From Oscillospiraceae bacterium (GTDB taxonomy: Bacteria > Bacillota > Clostridia > Saccharofermentanales > Saccharofermentanaceae): a stretch of DNA of 64,000 nucleotides. Both the position numbers and the translations under genes were made by a program. The notes under the pieces were generated by a model. That model made no database searches and was not told the origin of the DNA. It saw only the letters and a program-made list of their open reading frames with translations. The stretch covers positions 1 to 64,000 of the forward strand of contig SVIZ01000003.1 in NCBI GenBank assembly GCA_015069205.1, in the 5' to 3' direction. Shown piece after piece: positions 45,606-55,012 of this stretch. Position 1 is the stretch's first letter. Every line of letters starts with the position of its first letter.

Positions 45606-45645
45606 GGGACTGTCTCAGAATGGATGAGATGGTCCCTGTTTATTT
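45606..45645 (+). terminator. Intrinsic terminator after ddh
   Basis: GGGACTGTCTCA pairs with TGAGATGGTCCC (two wobble pairs), followed by TGTTTATTT. Confidence 0.75.
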
Positions 45646-45723
45646 GGTATGGATCAAGGCGGGATCAGAGGTTTGCCAACAGGTTTTCGAAAAGCCGCAG
45701 CAGTGAGGCTTTATCAAATTTAG

Positions 45724-45919
45724 AAAATCACAGTAAAAGTCACAGTATGCTATGACTTCAGTTATGTCGATGTACATTTTTCGCGATTTCCGACTCGAAA
45801 ATTGCACAAAAACAGCTTTTTATGCAATTTTACGGCATTATTTGACAAAAAATGTACATCGCTGTGCTATCAGAGAACGACTGAAAGTCACAGTGCACTA
45901 TGACGGTTACTGTGATTTT
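45724..45919. repeat. 196-base nested inverted-repeat element
   Basis: In the gene-free 45646-46000 stretch three perfect arm pairs share one centre at 45814.5: GATGTACATTTTT (45769-45781) with AAAAATGTACATC (45848-45860), AAAATTGCA (45798-45806) with TGCAATTTT (45823-45831), and AAAAA with TTTTT around CAGC. Outer imperfect arms begin AAAATCACAGT (45724) and end ACTGTGATTTT (45919). Each outer arm also holds a local palindrome of the type GTCACAGT...TATGAC. No open frame is convincing. It looks like a MITE or a long structured RNA/DNA repeat. Confidence 0.75.
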
Positions 45920-46000
45920 TCTGCGATATGAGGTCAAAGACTCCGAAAAAACGGCATTTTGAGACAACGTCTTTTCTTTATAGCTCCGTAAAAAAACAGC

Positions 46001-46034
46001 AAAAACAAAACCGCCCGCTGATTAAAGCGGACGG
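46001..46034 (-). terminator. Intrinsic terminator after ilvE
   Basis: On the minus strand CCGTCCGC pairs with GCGGGCGG (one G-U) around an eight-base loop and is followed by TTTTGTTTTT. Confidence 0.85.
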
Positions 46035-46061
46035 CTTGAAAAGAACTGATTTAGCTCAATA

Positions 46062-47096
46062 TCAGAGCTTGATCTCCATGATCCAGCCTTCAGGTGCTTC
46101 AACAGTACCCATCTGGATGCCAGTGAGAGTTTCTCTGAGCTTTGTCATTACAGGACCCATCTCCTCCATGCCGGAAGCAAACTTGAATTCCTTGCCGTGA
46201 TCGTTGATGGAACCGAGAGGTGAGATAACTGCAGCTGTGCCGCAGAGACCACCCTCTGTGAACTTACCGCTCATGATCTCGTCGAGGTAAACTTCTCTCT
46301 CCTCGATCTTCATGCCGCAATAGTGCTCAGCAACGTAAACAAGTGATCTTCTTGTGATAGAAGGCAGGATGGAATCAGACTTAGGAACAACGAGTGTGCC
46401 CTTACCGTCTGTGAGGATGATGTTAGCTCCGCCTGTCTCCTCGATCTTTGTACGTGTAGCAGGATCGAGATAGATGTTCTCAGCAAATCCTTCCTTGTGA
46501 GCTGTAACGATTGCGTGGAGAGACATAGCATAGTTAAGACCTGCCTTGATGTTACCTGTTCCATGCGGAGCAGCACGGTCAAAGTCAGAGATCTTAACTG
46601 CAATCGGCTTAGCACCGCCCTTGAAGTAAGGGCCTACAGGTGTAGCAAAGATTCTGTACTGATAGTCATCAGCAGGCTTAACACCGATAACGGGGTTAAT
46701 ACCGAAGATGTAAGGTCTCAGATAAAGAGATGCGCCTGAACCGTACGGAGGAACCCAAGCTGCATTTCCTGCAACTGTCTCCTGAACTGATCTGAGGAAC
46801 AATTCCTTGGAAATCGGAGGAATCTCAAGACGGACAGCTGAGTCGTGAAGTCTGTCAGCGTTGAGGTCAGGACGGAAAGTAACGATTCTGCCGTCTACTG
46901 TCTCATAAGCCTTAAGGCCTTCAAATACTGTCTGAGCATACTGGAGAACGCCTGCGTCTTCACTCATGACGATCATGTCGTCATCGATAAGAGCGCCTTC
47001 ATCCCAAGCGCCGTTCGTGTAGTTAGCTACGAATCTCTTATCTGTCTTCTGATAAGAGAAGGTCAGGTTTGACCAATCGAGATTCTTCTTTTCCAT
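46062..47096 (-). CDS. ilvE: Branched-chain amino acid aminotransferase
   Basis: 344 residues of class IV aminotransferase, the longer (about 340-residue) BCAT form. WDEGALIDDDMIVMSEDAG and QTVFEGLKAY lie near the start; APHGTGNIKAGLNYAMS holds the PLP lysine; DPATRTKIEETGGANI and GGLCGTAAVISPLG follow. It interconverts leucine, isoleucine and valine with their 2-oxoacids, linking leuCDB and the VorB-type oxidoreductase in this window. AAAGGA precedes the ATG. Confidence 0.95.
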   Translation of the reverse strand: MEKKNLDWSNLTFSYQKTDKRFVANYTNGAWDEGALIDDDMIVMSEDAGVLQYAQTVFEGLKAYETVDGRIVTFRPDLNADRLHDSAVRLEIPPISKELFLRSVQETVAGNAAWVPPYGSGASLYLRPYIFGINPVIGVKPADDYQYRIFATPVGPYFKGGAKPIAVKISDFDRAAPHGTGNIKAGLNYAMSLHAIVTAHKEGFAENIYLDPATRTKIEETGGANIILTDGKGTLVVPKSDSILPSITRRSLVYVAEHYCGMKIEEREVYLDEIMSGKFTEGGLCGTAAVISPLGSINDHGKEFKFASGMEEMGPVMTKLRETLTGIQMGTVEAPEGWIMEIKL

Positions 47097-47176
47097 AAAA
47101 CTATCCTTCTTTCTTAAAGATTGTTTTTAATTAACTAAGCATTATACTCCAACAGTTCAAATCGGAGCAATACAGA

Positions 47177-48286
47177 TTATACAAATCTGTAACCACAGGC
47201 GTGGTATACCTTCTTGCCTGCCTTGATCACCGGTGAATCAAATCCCGTAAGGTTAACTGCATTAGGTACCAGCTGTGCTTCAAGGCAAATGGCATCGTAC
47301 TGGCCGTATGCCTTTGTTGTCTTGATATCAAGCGGGCTTCCAAGGTTATTTCCTGCATAGATTTGGATGCCCGGAAGGTCAGTAAGACACTCCATTGTGA
47401 TTCCTGACTCAGGTGAAGTTACTGCAGCAGCAAAGGAGAATGTGCCTGCTGTTGTATTGAGGCAGAAGTTCTGGTCGATACCCTTGGAGATAACCATCTG
47501 GTGATCGTCGCTGTCGTTGAGCTCGCCGATGAAGCGGTATTCCCTGCAGTCGAAAACTGTGCCCTCAACGTCCTTAAGCTCACCTGTAGGAACGTTCATG
47601 TCGTCCTTGATGGTGATCTTGTCAGAGTTGATCATGATGAGATCGTTATTTACAGTACCTTCGGCGTTCTCACCGCGGAGGTTGAAGTAAGCGTGGTTTG
47701 TGGGAGCGAAGATCGTATCCTTATCTGTTTTTCCACAGTAAAGGATAAGGAATGTCTTGTCTTCGAGCCAGCAGTAAAGAACCTTTGTATCAAGGTTTCC
47801 GGGGAAACCTGTAGCTCCGTCCGGGCTTGTGTAGCTGAGGAGTACGGCACCGCCGTCACATCCGGGAATGCCCGCGATCTTTGAGTCGAGGATGATCTCA
47901 TCTGCCTCTTCTTCGGAAAGGATCTCTGCGTCCCAGAACACATTCTGGTATCCGGGGTTGCCTGAATGGAGGTTATTCTCGCCTTCATTCTTGGGGATCT
48001 GATACTTAACACCATCGATCACGAAGGAAGCATCCTTGATCCTGTTTGCCGAACGGCCGATAACAGCACCGTGATTGGCACCATTACCCATATATTCATC
48101 AAGGCCTTTGCAGCCAAGCATGATGTCTGTCGGCTTACCGTCCTTGTCAGGAACGATAAGATTTGTAATAACTGCGCCATATGTAATGACAGAAGCCTCA
48201 TAGCCGCCGTCGATTGTAATTGTGTACTGCTTTGCCTTGCAATCGGGATTTGTTGCTGATACATAATCACGGGATGTAATACTCAT
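47177..48286 (-). CDS. galM: Aldose 1-epimerase
   Basis: 369 residues of galactose mutarotase. YGAVITNLIVPDKDGKP, HGAVIGRSANRI, NLHSGN, the catalytic His of APTNHAYFNL, and the Glu region near the C-terminus (AICLEAQLVPNAVN) are visible. It interconverts alpha and beta anomers of aldoses. I favour the ATG at 48286, eight bases after GGAGG; the ATG at 48292 is too close to it. Stand-alone gene between ilvE and tRNA-Ala; no galactose operon nearby. Confidence 0.93.
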   Translation of the reverse strand: MSITSRDYVSATNPDCKAKQYTITIDGGYEASVITYGAVITNLIVPDKDGKPTDIMLGCKGLDEYMGNGANHGAVIGRSANRIKDASFVIDGVKYQIPKNEGENNLHSGNPGYQNVFWDAEILSEEEADEIILDSKIAGIPGCDGGAVLLSYTSPDGATGFPGNLDTKVLYCWLEDKTFLILYCGKTDKDTIFAPTNHAYFNLRGENAEGTVNNDLIMINSDKITIKDDMNVPTGELKDVEGTVFDCREYRFIGELNDSDDHQMVISKGIDQNFCLNTTAGTFSFAAAVTSPESGITMECLTDLPGIQIYAGNNLGSPLDIKTTKAYGQYDAICLEAQLVPNAVNLTGFDSPVIKAGKKVYHACGYRFV

Positions 48287-48377
48287 ATTCATATCCTCCG
48301 GAAATATTTATTCCAAAGGATTATAGCATATTAACGCCCGCGTTATATACGCGAGGTCACTATTTATAAAGGTTTGG

Positions 48378-48406
48378 TTGCCTTCTCGCAAAACGCCACG
48401 TATAAT
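48378..48406 (+). promoter_or_regulatory. Promoter of tRNA-Ala
   Basis: TTGCCT (48378-48383), 17 bases, TATAAT (48401-48406), ten bases before the tRNA. Confidence 0.8.
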
Positions 48407-48416
48407 CTTTTCGAAT

Positions 48417-48491
48417 GGGGCATTAGCGCAGTGGGAGCGCATCACACTGGCAGTGTGGGGGTCACGGGTTCAAGTCCCGTATGCTCCACCA
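48417..48491 (+). tRNA. tRNA-Ala (anticodon GGC)
   Basis: 75 bases with encoded CCA. The acceptor stem GGGGCAT pairs with ATGCTCC (one G-U). The anticodon stem TCACA/TGTGG holds the loop CTGGCAG with GGC at 34-36, reading GCC and GCT alanine codons. The T arm contains GGGTTCAAGTCCC. pepT starts 31 bases downstream on the same strand with no terminator between, so the two may share a transcript. Confidence 0.95.
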
Positions 48492-48522
48492 AACAATTGA
48501 AAACGAGAGAGTCTGTCTGCTT

Positions 48523-49758
48523 ATGCTGAATGAAGATGTAACCTGTAAATTTCTGAGATACATAGCCGTTGATACGGCATCTGATGAGACTACGGGAACA
48601 TCTCCCAGCACGGCAGGACAGTTCGATCTCGCAAAACTCCTGATAAGCGAATTAAAAGAGATCGGCATTCCAGAAGAAGATATCTTTTTCGACAGCGATC
48701 ACTGCTATATCTACTGCAGGATAAAGGCTTCATCGGGCATTGACGTAAACACTCCCAAGATCGGCTTTATAGCGCATATGGATACTTCTCCCGAAGCTCC
48801 GGGCAAGTGTACGTCTCCCCGTTTTATCGAGAACTACGACGGCAAAGACATCTCCCTCGGCAACGGAAAATTATTGTCACCTGAGAACTTTCCTGATCTG
48901 CTTCTGTATAAAGGACAGACACTGATCACAACAGACGGCTCTACCCTGCTCGGCGCCGATGACAAAGCAGGCGTTGCGGAGATCATGTGCATGGCTGAAC
49001 ACTTTATGACTCATCCCGAGGACTTGCACGGAGAGATATGGCTTGCATTTACTCCTGACGAAGAGATAGGAGAAGGAACGAAGCATTTCGACCTTACAAG
49101 ATTCGGCGCTGACTTTGCATACACTATCGACGGCGGGCGTATCGGAGAGATCTCATATGAGAATTTCAATGCGGCTAGTGCTGTAATTACCGTTACCGGC
49201 AGAGGCGTACATCCCGGTGACGCTTACGGCAAGATGATCAACTCGATAAGAATTGCCGGCAAGATCGATTCTCTGATCCCGGACAGTGAAAGACCTGAGA
49301 CGACACGTGACCACGAAGGCTTCTTCCACCTGACAGACATATCAGGTGCAACTGAGAAAACAGTAATGAAATACATAATCCGTGACCATGACATAGATAA
49401 ATTCAACGAAAAGAAATCACGGATGAAATCAATTTGTGAGAAGGTTATGTCAGATAATCCCGGCGTTATCATTGATGCTGACATCTCCGATACTTACTAC
49501 AACATGATAGAAAAGATCATTCCTGACAATACCGCGATCATCGACAGATGTACCGGTGCGATGGAAAAAGTCGGCATAACGCCATTTACGGAACCGATAC
49601 GCGGCGGAACCGACGGTGCAACATTATCGTTTATGGGTCTTCCCTGCCCGAATATCTGTTCAGGCGGCCACAACTATCACGGCGCATATGAATTCATCTG
49701 CAAAGAATCGATGGAAAAGATCACCGGTCTGCTAATCGCTATCGCACTTTGTCAGTAA
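48523..49758 (+). CDS. pepT: Peptidase T (tripeptide aminopeptidase)
   Basis: 411 residues of the M20B zinc aminopeptidases that release the N-terminal residue of tripeptides. Zinc and catalytic motifs: FIAHMDTSPEAPG (His and Asp), LLGADDKAGVAE (bridging Asp), FTPDEEIGEGT (general base Glu and metal Glu), YTIDGG, and near the end RGGTDGATLSFMGLPCPN and GGHNYHGAYEF (last metal His). I start at the ATG at 48523; the frame opens in the tRNA but that cannot be coding. It faces the GAF-GGDEF gene. Confidence 0.95.
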   Translation: MLNEDVTCKFLRYIAVDTASDETTGTSPSTAGQFDLAKLLISELKEIGIPEEDIFFDSDHCYIYCRIKASSGIDVNTPKIGFIAHMDTSPEAPGKCTSPRFIENYDGKDISLGNGKLLSPENFPDLLLYKGQTLITTDGSTLLGADDKAGVAEIMCMAEHFMTHPEDLHGEIWLAFTPDEEIGEGTKHFDLTRFGADFAYTIDGGRIGEISYENFNAASAVITVTGRGVHPGDAYGKMINSIRIAGKIDSLIPDSERPETTRDHEGFFHLTDISGATEKTVMKYIIRDHDIDKFNEKKSRMKSICEKVMSDNPGVIIDADISDTYYNMIEKIIPDNTAIIDRCTGAMEKVGITPFTEPIRGGTDGATLSFMGLPCPNICSGGHNYHGAYEFICKESMEKITGLLIAIALCQ

Positions 49759-49775
49759 GAGAAGATTCTTTTATA

Positions 49776-51182
49776 TCAGCGCATGAACTCCGGATGGTCA
49801 ACATAGTACTTGGCCTTATCCTCATACATTCTCTGATCGGCAAGTTTCAAAGCTCCGGTAATATCTTTTGAATCGTTCTGGTATGCATAACCCATAGCAA
49901 ATGAGACATTGCCGTACTTCTTGGAGAGCTTTCTTGCTTTGACTATCTTATCTTTTATAACAACTTCAGTTGTATAAGTCAGGAGGATCATGAACTCGTC
50001 GCCGCCTGCCCTGAAGATCTGATCTCCGACAAAGACGTTCTGAAGGACCATAGCTGCATTCTTAAGGAGCAGGTCACCTGCCTCATGACCTTCATTGTCA
50101 TTAACTCTCTTAAGGCCGTTAAGATCCGCAAATACGATTCCCAAACCCTTAAGCTCAATATCTTTGCTGTTTCTGATCGCATCGATCTTATTGTTCATCT
50201 CATTTCTGTTCAGAACACCTGTAAGCATGTCGATGGAACTCAGATATCTTAATCTGTCCATGAGCTTGTGGTTGCCTATCTCGGATGCGACGAAATAAAC
50301 AGTCAGCTCAATAGTCTCTTTTATCTTTACTGAATTTTCAGTATCGAAGTTGCATGCCCAGATATAGCCAAGTGTCTCATCATTATATGTAAGCGGGAAA
50401 AGGACCAGGCTCTCGACATGAGCTTTCATAAGAGATTCAAACCATAGAGGATTCTTTTCTTTTATATATTCCCAGTCATTTCTGTTCTTTACGAGAAGAC
50501 CATTGCTCCCTCCTATCGTATCCTTCCATGAAAGAGTAAGGTCATAGAAATCTTCGCTTAAGCGGGTCTTCATACTGGGAAGCATAGAATATTCATTACG
50601 GGATTCACCCAAAACAGAACATGTTCTCTTCTCGTGATCAGTAAGCATTATTACGCAGGACTGTGCATCACAGAGTTTTCTGATATCAGAGATGACCTCG
50701 TCCATCGTGTGATTAAAGTTAGTGGCACCTCTGAGCTTGATACAGGTATTTAAAACATCCGTAGCGACAGTCGCAGATGTATTGCTCATCTTCTCACTGT
50801 CGGCGTCTCTTGTAACTTTCTGGGAATATGTGCAATAGTGAAGATTTCCCTCGCTTCCCAAAGGCATCATATAAAGATTGAACCAGAAATCAAATCTCTC
50901 CGGATGAACATAGGTGTGCATTGGTTCTTTTAACACTGCGCATCTGAAGCAGAAATCCTCGAAATTAAGATCCTGAGGGAAATAGGTCTGATAAAGGCTG
51001 TTAGGCACAAATTTACTCGTAAGCATCTGAGGCTCATCCGGATTAGCATGTTCTATGGAGGAGATGTAGGCATTATTGCCCGTTACAATCCTTATATCAC
51101 CGTAAGAACCGTCTTCCTTTGTCTCGACAGAGATAATACAAGTCGAGATCTCGAGCATGTTTACAAAACCCTGCAAGTCCAT
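49776..51182 (-). CDS. GAF-like and GGDEF domain diguanylate cyclase
   Basis: 468 residues, soluble. Residues 1-140 are an unassigned sensor region, about 150-310 look like a GAF domain (VIMLTDHEKRTCSVLG, ESLVLFPLTYNDETLGYIW), and about 315-468 are a GGDEF domain with SSIDMLTGVLNRNEM, FADLNGLKRVNDNEGH and intact FRAGGDEFMIL. No RxxD site is visible at the inhibitory position. It would make c-di-GMP in response to an unknown cytosolic signal. GGAGG precedes the ATG, and a strong AT palindrome lies just upstream. Confidence 0.87.
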   Translation of the reverse strand: MDLQGFVNMLEISTCIISVETKEDGSYGDIRIVTGNNAYISSIEHANPDEPQMLTSKFVPNSLYQTYFPQDLNFEDFCFRCAVLKEPMHTYVHPERFDFWFNLYMMPLGSEGNLHYCTYSQKVTRDADSEKMSNTSATVATDVLNTCIKLRGATNFNHTMDEVISDIRKLCDAQSCVIMLTDHEKRTCSVLGESRNEYSMLPSMKTRLSEDFYDLTLSWKDTIGGSNGLLVKNRNDWEYIKEKNPLWFESLMKAHVESLVLFPLTYNDETLGYIWACNFDTENSVKIKETIELTVYFVASEIGNHKLMDRLRYLSSIDMLTGVLNRNEMNNKIDAIRNSKDIELKGLGIVFADLNGLKRVNDNEGHEAGDLLLKNAAMVLQNVFVGDQIFRAGGDEFMILLTYTTEVVIKDKIVKARKLSKKYGNVSFAMGYAYQNDSKDITGALKLADQRMYEDKAKYYVDHPEFMR

Positions 51183-51195
51183 AGCCGGCCTCCAT

Positions 51196-51220
51196 AAATC
51201 TAATCTTGCACATTAGATTT
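51196..51220. repeat. Perfect 9-base inverted repeat before the GAF-GGDEF gene
   Basis: AAATCTAAT and ATTAGATTT with a seven-base loop, four bases from the ribosome binding site of the gene below it. It could be an operator or an RNA hairpin limiting translation. Confidence 0.5.
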
Positions 51221-51274
51221 TATCACAAGAAATTGAGAAAGTCGTTAATTCCTTATTAAAGTAGTATTTAGGAA

Positions 51275-53014
51275 TTATGATTTGATCTTCCATGTTTTCG
51301 GAGCCAGCTTATTGACCCGGTTTCTAAGGAAGAACACATATCCGGCAGCAAACACCAGCAGTACAGGCACAAGAATGTAAGATGCCAGAGGGATCCATAC
51401 GATGATCGATGCTACAGAGTAGATGATTATGCTGGTGATCCTGTACGCACCGCTCTTGGCAACAACCGATGTTGTAAACGGCTGGAAAAGATAATAGAGC
51501 GCAAGCCATGTAACTGAAGTTAAAACACTCAGCAGAAATGCAGCAAGGAAGGTTACAAGATATTCGCCCGGATAACTCTGACCGCCTGTAACAAACAATA
51601 TCAGATTGGCAAAGGCGCCAATGGCTATGACCGGTCCGATATTAATCTTAATTAATTGCTTAAGTCTGATATCGAAGAGCCTGATGATCTTTTCGCGCTG
51701 TTTAAAGAAGCTGAATGTCATAAGGCTGTTATCACAATTGATGAACATAGCCTGCGTGCTCTTAAAGGAGTTATCTGCTATAGAAAGCGGTATAAGCATG
51801 CCGAGCAGATGGAATTGGGCAACGTATCTGAGGAACTCGAAAGCAGGATCATCTCCAACCGGCAGAAGCGTATCGCTAAACGCTCTGAAAGTAAAGAGAT
51901 TAACAAGGTTAGTGATAACCATATTCCAGCAGTTTTCTGAGCCGAAACGTGAATAGTATCCATATATAAACTCTGCTATGAGAAGGATCATGACAGCAAC
52001 AACGATGATCGTAAATATAACAGGCTTCATGCAAAGCATAGTCCAGTGTCTTTTTACAAACAAAGCATTCAGGTAATCAAAGCCTTTCTTATTGCCCTTT
52101 ATGTTGCCTTTTGCTTTGATCTTCTTGAAGCTCTTTGTGTTATCATACCGGCTCGTTGCCTTCACTTCTGTTTGGCTTATATTATCGTGCAGAGCCCTTC
52201 TGTGAAGGTTGGAATCAGTCTTGATAAATATCATAAGGCCCCATATTCCGGCAATTACCGTAAGAACGGTAATGATTACCAGCTGAGGCATCGGAATGAA
52301 ATATCCGTTCGCTATAAAAACGATAAAGAAAGGTCCGGCGAGTAAGACAAGGGTTAATCTGATGAGATAAGCTACAGTGCTTATCTTAAGGGATTTGTGA
52401 AGCTTTATTTTAAGTCTGAAGCTGAGGATCTGAAGTCCTATACCCAGAAATTTGACAGCCAACGCCAGAACCGGAATCCCGAGCCAGAGCCAAAACGGGG
52501 CACCCGTAATTACTGCAATGATTCCGGCCATTACATAGCCGATAAAAAGCTTTGCAAGATCGTAACAGATAAGCGTCTCATTCAGCTTTTTAGCATCCAT
52601 CCGGAGCATAAAGACAAGGTATTCCTTTTCTGTGGTGCAGTTAAAATACGGTACCCTGATAAGGATTCCGCAAAGAGCATATAGAAGAAACATAAACAGA
52701 CCGAGATTGCCGAAGACAACACTACGGGACATACCGCCTCCGAGTTCATGCTCTATATACTGTTCAGACAAAAGGAACGCTGCAAGATATATCATGCCAA
52801 GGCCAAAGATCTTGCCGATGAAGAGCTTAAAGACCTCAACGATTATATGGAAGATCCAATAGATCACTTTAAGAAATGAGGTCGAATAAAGCCTGTCCGG
52901 GATCAGCTTTCCGATAACAGGAGTCTTTTTGAGTGCAAAGACCAAACCGTTATAACCGATGATGCTTCTTAAGTGAATGATCTTGGCCAGGTTTTTCCCA
53001 AACTCATTAACCAT
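51275..53014 (-). CDS. Large multi-span membrane protein, permease of an ABC exporter
   Basis: About 579 residues with some twelve hydrophobic segments, in two groups (about 45-260 and 320-570) separated by a charged cytoplasmic linker rich in Lys near 290-315. No sequence motif fixes its family; the adjacent ATPase marks it as the membrane part of an ABC-2-like exporter. I prefer the ATG at 53014, which overlaps the ATPase stop by eight bases, over the ATG at 53023 whose ribosome binding site is too close. Cargo unknown. An inverted repeat and the GGDEF gene follow. Confidence 0.78.
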   Translation of the reverse strand: MVNEFGKNLAKIIHLRSIIGYNGLVFALKKTPVIGKLIPDRLYSTSFLKVIYWIFHIIVEVFKLFIGKIFGLGMIYLAAFLLSEQYIEHELGGGMSRSVVFGNLGLFMFLLYALCGILIRVPYFNCTTEKEYLVFMLRMDAKKLNETLICYDLAKLFIGYVMAGIIAVITGAPFWLWLGIPVLALAVKFLGIGLQILSFRLKIKLHKSLKISTVAYLIRLTLVLLAGPFFIVFIANGYFIPMPQLVIITVLTVIAGIWGLMIFIKTDSNLHRRALHDNISQTEVKATSRYDNTKSFKKIKAKGNIKGNKKGFDYLNALFVKRHWTMLCMKPVIFTIIVVAVMILLIAEFIYGYYSRFGSENCWNMVITNLVNLFTFRAFSDTLLPVGDDPAFEFLRYVAQFHLLGMLIPLSIADNSFKSTQAMFINCDNSLMTFSFFKQREKIIRLFDIRLKQLIKINIGPVIAIGAFANLILFVTGGQSYPGEYLVTFLAAFLLSVLTSVTWLALYYLFQPFTTSVVAKSGAYRITSIIIYSVASIIVWIPLASYILVPVLLVFAAGYVFFLRNRVNKLAPKTWKIKS

Positions 53015-53714
53015 TGTCCTCATCCCTTAAAGCGTTGATTATCTTTTCCTTGAAATCAGCATCACCGAGATTACACTTATCGATAGGTTCAAGCCTTCCG
53101 TTATGAAGAAGCACGATCTCATCACAAAGATCGACTGCAACATCAAGAAGATGCGTCGAGAAGATGGTTATCCTTCCCTGCTTCTGGTTTCTGATCACAT
53201 TCTTCATCTCTTCGGCAATGATCACATCCAAAGAGGTCAAAGGCTCATCCAGGAGCATGAGCTTCGGAGATGCAATGATGTTCAAAAGCATCTGCATCTT
53301 ATTTTTCGTGCCGTGCGAATAATCCTTCAAAAGCCTGTCCCTGTCATCTTCGGGAACCATCATGTAATCGAAGTATTCGTCTATCGTCTTATCAGGCTTG
53401 ATCTCTTCATGAACTTCGATGAAGAACTTCAAAAACTCCCTGCCGGTCATGAACTCAGGTACGGTAGGAGTCGATACAAGATATCCTATATCTTCCGGCA
53501 TAACAGGAGTCTTCTCTCCGCTTTCTCCTCGGAAAAAGAACTCTCCCGAATTAATGTCGATATCGTTGTTTACACAGTTAAAAAATGTGGTCTTACCTGA
53601 TCCGTTACGTCCCAAAAGGCCATAGATCCTGCCTTCTTCAAAGACAAAATCAACGTCTTTGAGAACCTGCTTTGAACCATAACTTTTAACAAGATGACTG
53701 ATTACAAATTCCAT
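53007..53714 (-). CDS. ABC transporter ATP-binding protein
   Basis: 235 residues. Walker A GRNGSGKTTF, a signature of the type YSHGTKNKMQMLL in place of LSGGQ, Walker B LMLLDEPLTSLDV and switch His in IFSTHLL. The altered signature is common in ABC-2 exporters of Gram-positive bacteria. It precedes its permease. The 264 bases upstream (53715-53978) are AT-rich and hold no gene; they contain the start regions of this gene and of the divergent protease. Confidence 0.9.
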   Translation of the reverse strand: MEFVISHLVKSYGSKQVLKDVDFVFEEGRIYGLLGRNGSGKTTFFNCVNNDIDINSGEFFFRGESGEKTPVMPEDIGYLVSTPTVPEFMTGREFLKFFIEVHEEIKPDKTIDEYFDYMMVPEDDRDRLLKDYSHGTKNKMQMLLNIIASPKLMLLDEPLTSLDVIIAEEMKNVIRNQKQGRITIFSTHLLDVAVDLCDEIVLLHNGRLEPIDKCNLGDADFKEKIINALRDEDNG

Positions 53715-53978
53715 ATTATTATCTCCCCCGCGCGATATTCTACCATCTTTTTACAGAAACATTCTTAACTGAACCTTAATTTGTTTCAGACACTTCAACA
53801 TGAGTATTATTGATATACATTAATCTTTCTGATTGGCTACAAAAATCATTTAAACTGTCGCTAAATCAACAGTTGCACACATGATTGGTCATAGCATTGT
53901 TCTCATTCATACATAATACTAAAAATCAATAGAGTTGCTTAAACAAACAGCATTGCTCTTATTTAACGGAGGAAAATT

Positions 53979-54944
53979 ATGAATAACAGGATGACAACAT
54001 TTACTCCCCAAAAAACATATTTGCTTATTGGGCTGGCACTTATCGCGCAGTACTTAGTTTCTGCTCTTGCATCGAATCTCATTTTCATGCCTTATGCAGA
54101 TCCGGAGAAACTCCAAAACCTGGTTAAGATAATCAGTCCGACAGGTTTTCTTCTGCTTATGTACGTTCCTAGGGTTATTGGTGTTATTGTATTCTGGCTA
54201 ATAGCACGAATCGTGCCTTTCGAGCGCAAAGCCGGGAGCAAGATCGGCTTCGGCTCAATAATGCAATTGTTTTTTATCATGTACGCAGTTTCAAGCGTTT
54301 TTAATGCAATAGGAACCGGCATAAAAATGCTGTCACCAGCCGATGCTGCTTCACAGACAGACCAGCTTTCAGATATTATAGCAACCGGTAATATAGGCGG
54401 TTTTGTTATAGTCCTTATGTTGGCACCTATATTTGAGGAAATAGTCTTCAGAAAGCTTATTTTGGACAGGGTCAGCAAATATGGCGAAGCAAATGCGATC
54501 TTGTTCTCTGCAATATGTTTCGGACTGTTCCACGAAAACCTGTCCCAGTCCTTATATACTTTCTGCATCGGTCTGGCACTCGGATATGTCTATATCAAAA
54601 CAAGAAATGTGTTCATTACCATGCTGATGCATTTTACCTATAATCTATTGGGAACATCTGTTATGTATGTGCTTCCGATGATGAACAAAGGCAACGTATC
54701 ACCTTTACTTGTCGGTGTTATTGCCCTGATAGCGATCAACACATTAGCCTTGAACGTTTTAGGAATCATCTTCCTTGTCAATTGGATCAGGAAGAAGAAA
54801 TTCGTCACAGATGACACCTCAGAGAACTGCATAAAAAAGAAAGATGTTTTTAAAACTATCTATTTGAGACCAACGGTAATTATCTTTTTCGCAATGTGTT
54901 TGTTCTCGATCGTATCCGAACTTCTTAATATCCGTTTATTCTAA
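53979..54944 (+). CDS. CPBP-family intramembrane metalloprotease
   Basis: 321 residues with about eight membrane helices. The three conserved motifs are present: PIFEEIVFRKLIL (EExxxR), FGLFHENLSQSLYT (FxxxH) and ITMLMHFTYNLLG (HxxxN). The family covers CAAX-like proteases and bacteriocin self-immunity proteins. It is divergent from an ABC exporter, a pairing often seen in peptide immunity, though no precursor peptide is visible here. GGAGG precedes the ATG. Confidence 0.9.
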   Translation: MNNRMTTFTPQKTYLLIGLALIAQYLVSALASNLIFMPYADPEKLQNLVKIISPTGFLLLMYVPRVIGVIVFWLIARIVPFERKAGSKIGFGSIMQLFFIMYAVSSVFNAIGTGIKMLSPADAASQTDQLSDIIATGNIGGFVIVLMLAPIFEEIVFRKLILDRVSKYGEANAILFSAICFGLFHENLSQSLYTFCIGLALGYVYIKTRNVFITMLMHFTYNLLGTSVMYVLPMMNKGNVSPLLVGVIALIAINTLALNVLGIIFLVNWIRKKKFVTDDTSENCIKKKDVFKTIYLRPTVIIFFAMCLFSIVSELLNIRLF

Positions 54945-54960
54945 TTTGCTATATAACTTA

Positions 54961-54996
54961 TCGGGGCTGTCTCAATATGAGCAGCCCCGAGCCCTT
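54961..54996 (+). terminator. Intrinsic terminator after the CPBP protease
   Basis: TCGGGGCTG pairs perfectly with CAGCCCCGA around a 12-base loop, followed by GCCCTTTT. Confidence 0.75.
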
Positions 54997-55012
54997 TTAA
55001 TTACTCAGATAC

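Noticed and set aside
45640..46000. CRISPR array in the palindromic gap
   Set aside because: The repeats are inverted around one centre, not direct and regularly spaced, and no cas gene is near.
53715..54944. Bacteriocin locus around the ABC exporter and CPBP protease
   Set aside because: No short precursor frame with a leader motif was found in the intergenic region, so immunity or bacteriocin claims are unsupported.
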